This document shows, piece after piece, positions 4,296-6,769 of a DNA stretch of 6,769 bases. The notes beneath the pieces were generated by a model. That model was not told the DNA's origin. It made no database searches and saw nothing but the letters and a program-made list of their open reading frames with translations. The DNA is from CAYLLN01 sp040901775 (GTDB lineage Bacteria > Planctomycetota > Planctomycetia > Pirellulales > Pirellulaceae): positions 1 through 6,769 of the forward strand of contig JBBDYF010000064.1 in assembly GCA_040901775.1 (NCBI GenBank), written 5' to 3'. The translations under genes and the position numbers were made by a program. Numbering within the stretch: position 1 is the first letter of the stretch; each line of letters begins with the position of its first letter.

Positions 4296-4967
4296 TCACG
4301 CACCCCGCTCGCCAGTAACTGCGGCCGATAGGGGACCGACTCGGAACTCAGCCAGCAAATCCACGGTTACCGTGGTCGAGTTACCAAGCTGAAAGCCAAT
4401 CGGTTCTTTGCTGGGTGCTTGGGCCCTGGCCAACAAATACGAACTGTCGCCAGAGACATACTCGCTGCTATAGTCTTTGCCGCGAGCCGCCTCCGTGACC
4501 TGATGGATGCCAAGGACGGATGTGCCCAATACCTCTGCGTCCAGACGGGCTTGAAGCAAAGCGTCGGCTAGAGCTTCGCCTCTCAGGCGGCTGCGAGTCT
4601 CCTTCAGCTTTCCGTAATTCCAAGCGAGCCGGGACAACTTGGCTCCTTTGTGCGAGGCCACTGCGCCGAGCACCGCTGGAATCGCCTCGATCGCCACCGC
4701 CTTGATCGATACGACATATTTCGCCGAGGACGCCTTAATTAGCGCGAACGACTGCGAATTGATCTCGACGCTCCGCAGTTTCACCCGGCTTTCTTCCACT
4801 CCTACTTCCTTGAGTGCATCAATGAGTGCGCGAAGCTCGGCGGCCTTCTTGAACGCCTCGCGGCCTGAAAACACGGTGGTGCCTGCCACAGCGACGGTAA
4901 GATCCGCCGAATCGGCGTCAATTTCCGCCTCGCTTACGATGCGAACCGTGATGGTATCCGACTTCAT
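4296..4967 (-). CDS. SIMPL-domain (DUF541) protein
   Basis: The 223-residue product from the ATG at 4965-4967 reads as one SIMPL (DUF541) domain: an N-terminal ITVRIVSEAEIDADSADL strand region (6-23), helix REAFKKAAELRALIDALKEV (36-55), then VEESRVKLRSVEINSQ (57-72). AVASHKGAKLSRLAWNYGKL (102-121) and a long helix, EALADALLQARLDAEVLG (131-148), follow, then a C-terminal strand TTVTVDLLAEFRVG (198-211). SIMPL proteins are mostly exported; their biochemical role is poorly known. No signal peptide or membrane segment is seen from this start. An alternative GTG at 5025-5027 adds 20 residues and overlaps the stop of the upstream heme-protein gene by four bases (GTGA), which would allow translational coupling. 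It adds no signal peptide either. Neither start has a strong Shine-Dalgarno sequence. Confidence 0.85.
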   Translation of the reverse strand: MKSDTITVRIVSEAEIDADSADLTVAVAGTTVFSGREAFKKAAELRALIDALKEVGVEESRVKLRSVEINSQSFALIKASSAKYVVSIKAVAIEAIPAVLGAVASHKGAKLSRLAWNYGKLKETRSRLRGEALADALLQARLDAEVLGTSVLGIHQVTEAARGKDYSSEYVSGDSSYLLARAQAPSKEPIGFQLGNSTTVTVDLLAEFRVGPLSAAVTGERGA

Positions 4968-5023
4968 GGACGAGGGTCCAACAGGTTTCCGGGGATGAAC
5001 CACTACATACTGCGTGCGGTCAT

Positions 5024-6769
5024 TCACCGCGACTCCACCGTCACCGCCATCACCACTGGGGCCGTGCGGTCGTCCCCCTTCACCAGTTCTATCTTGGCGA
5101 TCGGATCGGCCCGCTGCGGCTGCACCGCCAGGTAGCGAATTTGCCGGCCCCGCAGGTCGAACGCGAACTTCGATTCCGGCACATCGACGCGGCGTATGTA
5201 GTCGGCAAAGTGCCGGCCGTTGAGCAGCTTGTGGTCTTCGGTTTGGCCGTCTGCATAGTGCAGCCGGACGATCATCGTCACGGTCTGCTCGCCCCCATAG
5301 GGAAAGGCCCAGCCCGCCACGCCCGACAACAGGTGAATCGCCTTGGCCGGCATGTTGCACGGCAGGCTGACCGACTTGGGCATCGTTGGGGGAATTTGTC
5401 CCTCGGGGCCGTTGAGCAGGATGACGTTGGGGATTTTTGCCCCTTGCGGATCGACCAGCACGAAGGGAATCCCCTCGAAGGTTTTTGGCGACCAGTCGTC
5501 GAACACCAGCCGCTCGGCTGGGGCGTTCTCGTCGTAGAACATGCCGCGAGTGCTGACGGCCGTGGCATATTTTTCCAGCGGAATGGGGACGTACTGCCCG
5601 CGCTGTGTGAGGAATTCAAGCAGGTTGACGATCTCTTCCGGCTTGACCTGTTTCTCGAAGCCTTCGGGCATGAGCGACTTGGGCGACGCCTTGAGGTTTT
5701 CAATATCCTCGCGCAAGACGACGTGCTTTTTCGCTTCGCTGTCGATCAGTTCGATCGCCGTTTTCGTTTCCGACGCCAGCAGGCCGTTGATCACCAGGCC
5801 GTCGGCGGTGAGCACGGTATAGACCCGATAGTTTCCCTCGACGTTGCGGCTGGGATCGATCAGGTGGGCGAGCAGTTCGTGCTTGGGATGGACCGCCGTG
5901 CCGGTCAGGTCGGGACCGATCTTGGCCCCTTCGCCGGCGTGCGTGTGGCACTTGGCGCACTGGTTTTTGAAAACGACCTTGCCCGCCGCGGCGTCTCCCG
6001 TTTGCTCGGTTAACGGCCGGAGGTCGTCGAGCACCTTTTGACGATCGGCATTGGGCAAGCCGCCACCCGCTTCGAGCAGTCGGCGGGCCCGGCCCGCGAT
6101 GCGGCGGCTGGGATGGTTCGCCAGGGCCTGCTTCTGGTCGAGCGACAGGTCGGCCAGTTGCACGCCCCCTTTTTCGATGGCATCCAGCAGCAGCGGATTC
6201 CAATCGCTGCGGGCCAATAGCACCCGCAGCGCGACTGGCCGGACGGCGGGGGTGATCGTGGCGAGCCGGTCGGCCAGCGCCTGGCCAACTTCCGTCGTTT
6301 CGCACTTGCCGAGGGCTTCGATCAGGCCGCGGGCCACTTCGGGCGATGCTTGCGGCGTGACCAGATCGAGCAAGCCGGCCGCCGCAGGGTCGCCGCGCAA
6401 CAGATCGGTGTACTGGCCGGCCGCGGCAATACGGTCCTCGTCGCTCGCCTGTTCATTGGCGACCGTGGCCAAAAAGCCGGCGGTCAGTTGGGCGACGTGC
6501 TTCACCAGCCCTTCGCTCCCCCAACGGGTTGCCAGGGTGATGAGTTGAGACTTACCCGCCGCGGGCAGCTTCTCGAACAGTTCGCTGAGCGCGCTTTCGA
6601 TTTCCGGGGTGAGCTGGGGCTGGGCGTCGCGCGGCCAGCCGCGAGCCAGGCCGGTGAGGATCGCCGCGGCGACCTCGGGTTGGGCCTGCTGCAGCCCAGC
6701 CAGCAGCGGGGCCGGATTGTCGAGCCCGCCGCGGGCGACGTGCCCGGCGACAATGGCGAGCCGCTCTAA
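5024..6769 (-). CDS. Planctomycete HEAT-repeat / cytochrome-c heme protein, N-terminus outside window
   Basis: The frame is open from the right edge to a TGA at 5024-5026, giving 581 residues of a longer protein. The GTG at 6505 is internal (LVKHVAQL) and not the start. Residues 1 to about 240 are Ala/Leu-rich helical pairs like HEAT repeats, including LARGWPRDAQPQL. GKVVFKNQCAKCHTHAGEGA (about 264-283) holds the CxxCH covalent heme site (CAKCH, bases 5945-5959) followed by IGPDLTG. This begins the planctomycete heme-binding domain family I know as TIGR02603. LMPEGF (366-371) offers a likely second heme ligand, Met. The C-terminal domain (about 391-581) is beta-rich and ends in TAPVVMAVTVESR; its role is unknown to me. 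Full-length relatives often carry an N-terminal beta-propeller resembling sugar dehydrogenases and act outside the cytoplasm in electron transfer during substrate oxidation. Promoter and signal peptide would be upstream of the window. Confidence 0.93.
   Translation of the reverse strand, partial: LERLAIVAGHVARGGLDNPAPLLAGLQQAQPEVAAAILTGLARGWPRDAQPQLTPEIESALSELFEKLPAAGKSQLITLATRWGSEGLVKHVAQLTAGFLATVANEQASDEDRIAAAGQYTDLLRGDPAAAGLLDLVTPQASPEVARGLIEALGKCETTEVGQALADRLATITPAVRPVALRVLLARSDWNPLLLDAIEKGGVQLADLSLDQKQALANHPSRRIAGRARRLLEAGGGLPNADRQKVLDDLRPLTEQTGDAAAGKVVFKNQCAKCHTHAGEGAKIGPDLTGTAVHPKHELLAHLIDPSRNVEGNYRVYTVLTADGLVINGLLASETKTAIELIDSEAKKHVVLREDIENLKASPKSLMPEGFEKQVKPEEIVNLLEFLTQRGQYVPIPLEKYATAVSTRGMFYDENAPAERLVFDDWSPKTFEGIPFVLVDPQGAKIPNVILLNGPEGQIPPTMPKSVSLPCNMPAKAIHLLSGVAGWAFPYGGEQTVTMIVRLHYADGQTEDHKLLNGRHFADYIRRVDVPESKFAFDLRGRQIRYLAVQPQRADPIAKIELVKGDDRTAPVVMAVTVESR

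Noticed and set aside
5141..6013. Plus-strand open frame of 290 codons opposite the heme protein
   Set aside because: The minus strand encodes a recognisable CxxCH heme protein through the whole stretch. The plus frame shows no family features.
6502..6753. Separate minus-strand gene at the right edge, with the heme gene starting at GTG 6505
   Set aside because: My translation of the heme-gene frame from 6769 down to 6505 has no stop and reads as HEAT-type sequence (LARGWPRDAQPQL and on). The gene simply continues past the edge, and the 6502-6753 frame is a shadow.
1..6769. CRISPR array, tRNA or rRNA genes, insertion sequence or integrase
   Set aside because: No regularly spaced repeats, cloverleaf or rRNA-like segments, transposase motifs or recombinase motifs were seen. 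The 17-bp and 7-bp tandem repeats have no spacers.

Overview
The window looks like chromosomal DNA from a planctomycete, probably of the Pirellulales type. The reasons are the high-GC codon use, a RuvB and an FtsY with planctomycete-like sequence, a HEAT/cytochrome-c protein of the kind greatly expanded in Planctomycetes (CxxCH heme site followed by a long C-terminal domain), weak or absent Shine-Dalgarno sequences before several genes, and intergenic hairpin repeats of a type I associate with that phylum. All calls come from reading the sequence; no database search was possible.

Left part (1-3222): a possible 49-residue one-helix membrane protein on the minus strand (144-293) faces away from three housekeeping genes on the plus strand. 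These are ruvB (Holliday-junction branch-migration motor), nusB (antitermination and rRNA transcription) and ftsY (signal-recognition-particle receptor GTPase). The leader before ruvB carries a perfect 17-bp tandem duplication. The nusB leader has a consensus TATAAT box. The nusB-ftsY gap contains a three-fold heptamer repeat and a hairpin-forming repeat.

Middle part (3223-4295): an accessory island. Just behind the ftsY stop lies a ParD/ParE-type toxin-antitoxin pair with an ATGA overlap. Immediately after the toxin is a second, degraded copy of the 3' end of ftsY (3822-3888, 49 of 54 bases identical before an 8-bp deletion). The toxin-antitoxin cassette is therefore bracketed by two ftsY ends, which is the most striking structure in the window. 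Next comes a lone Phd/YefM-type antitoxin with no toxin beside it. Its last residues are encoded by a hairpin repeat.

Right part (4296-6769, minus strand): a large secreted-type planctomycete heme protein with HEAT-like repeats runs off the right edge, so its N-terminus lies outside the window. Downstream of it, in the same direction, is a SIMPL-domain (DUF541) protein. Its reading frame can start at a GTG overlapping the stop of the heme gene, so the two may be coupled.

The housekeeping genes are ordinary. The interest lies in how the toxin-antitoxin cassette arrived at the end of ftsY, in the orphan antitoxin, and in the small unannotated membrane protein.
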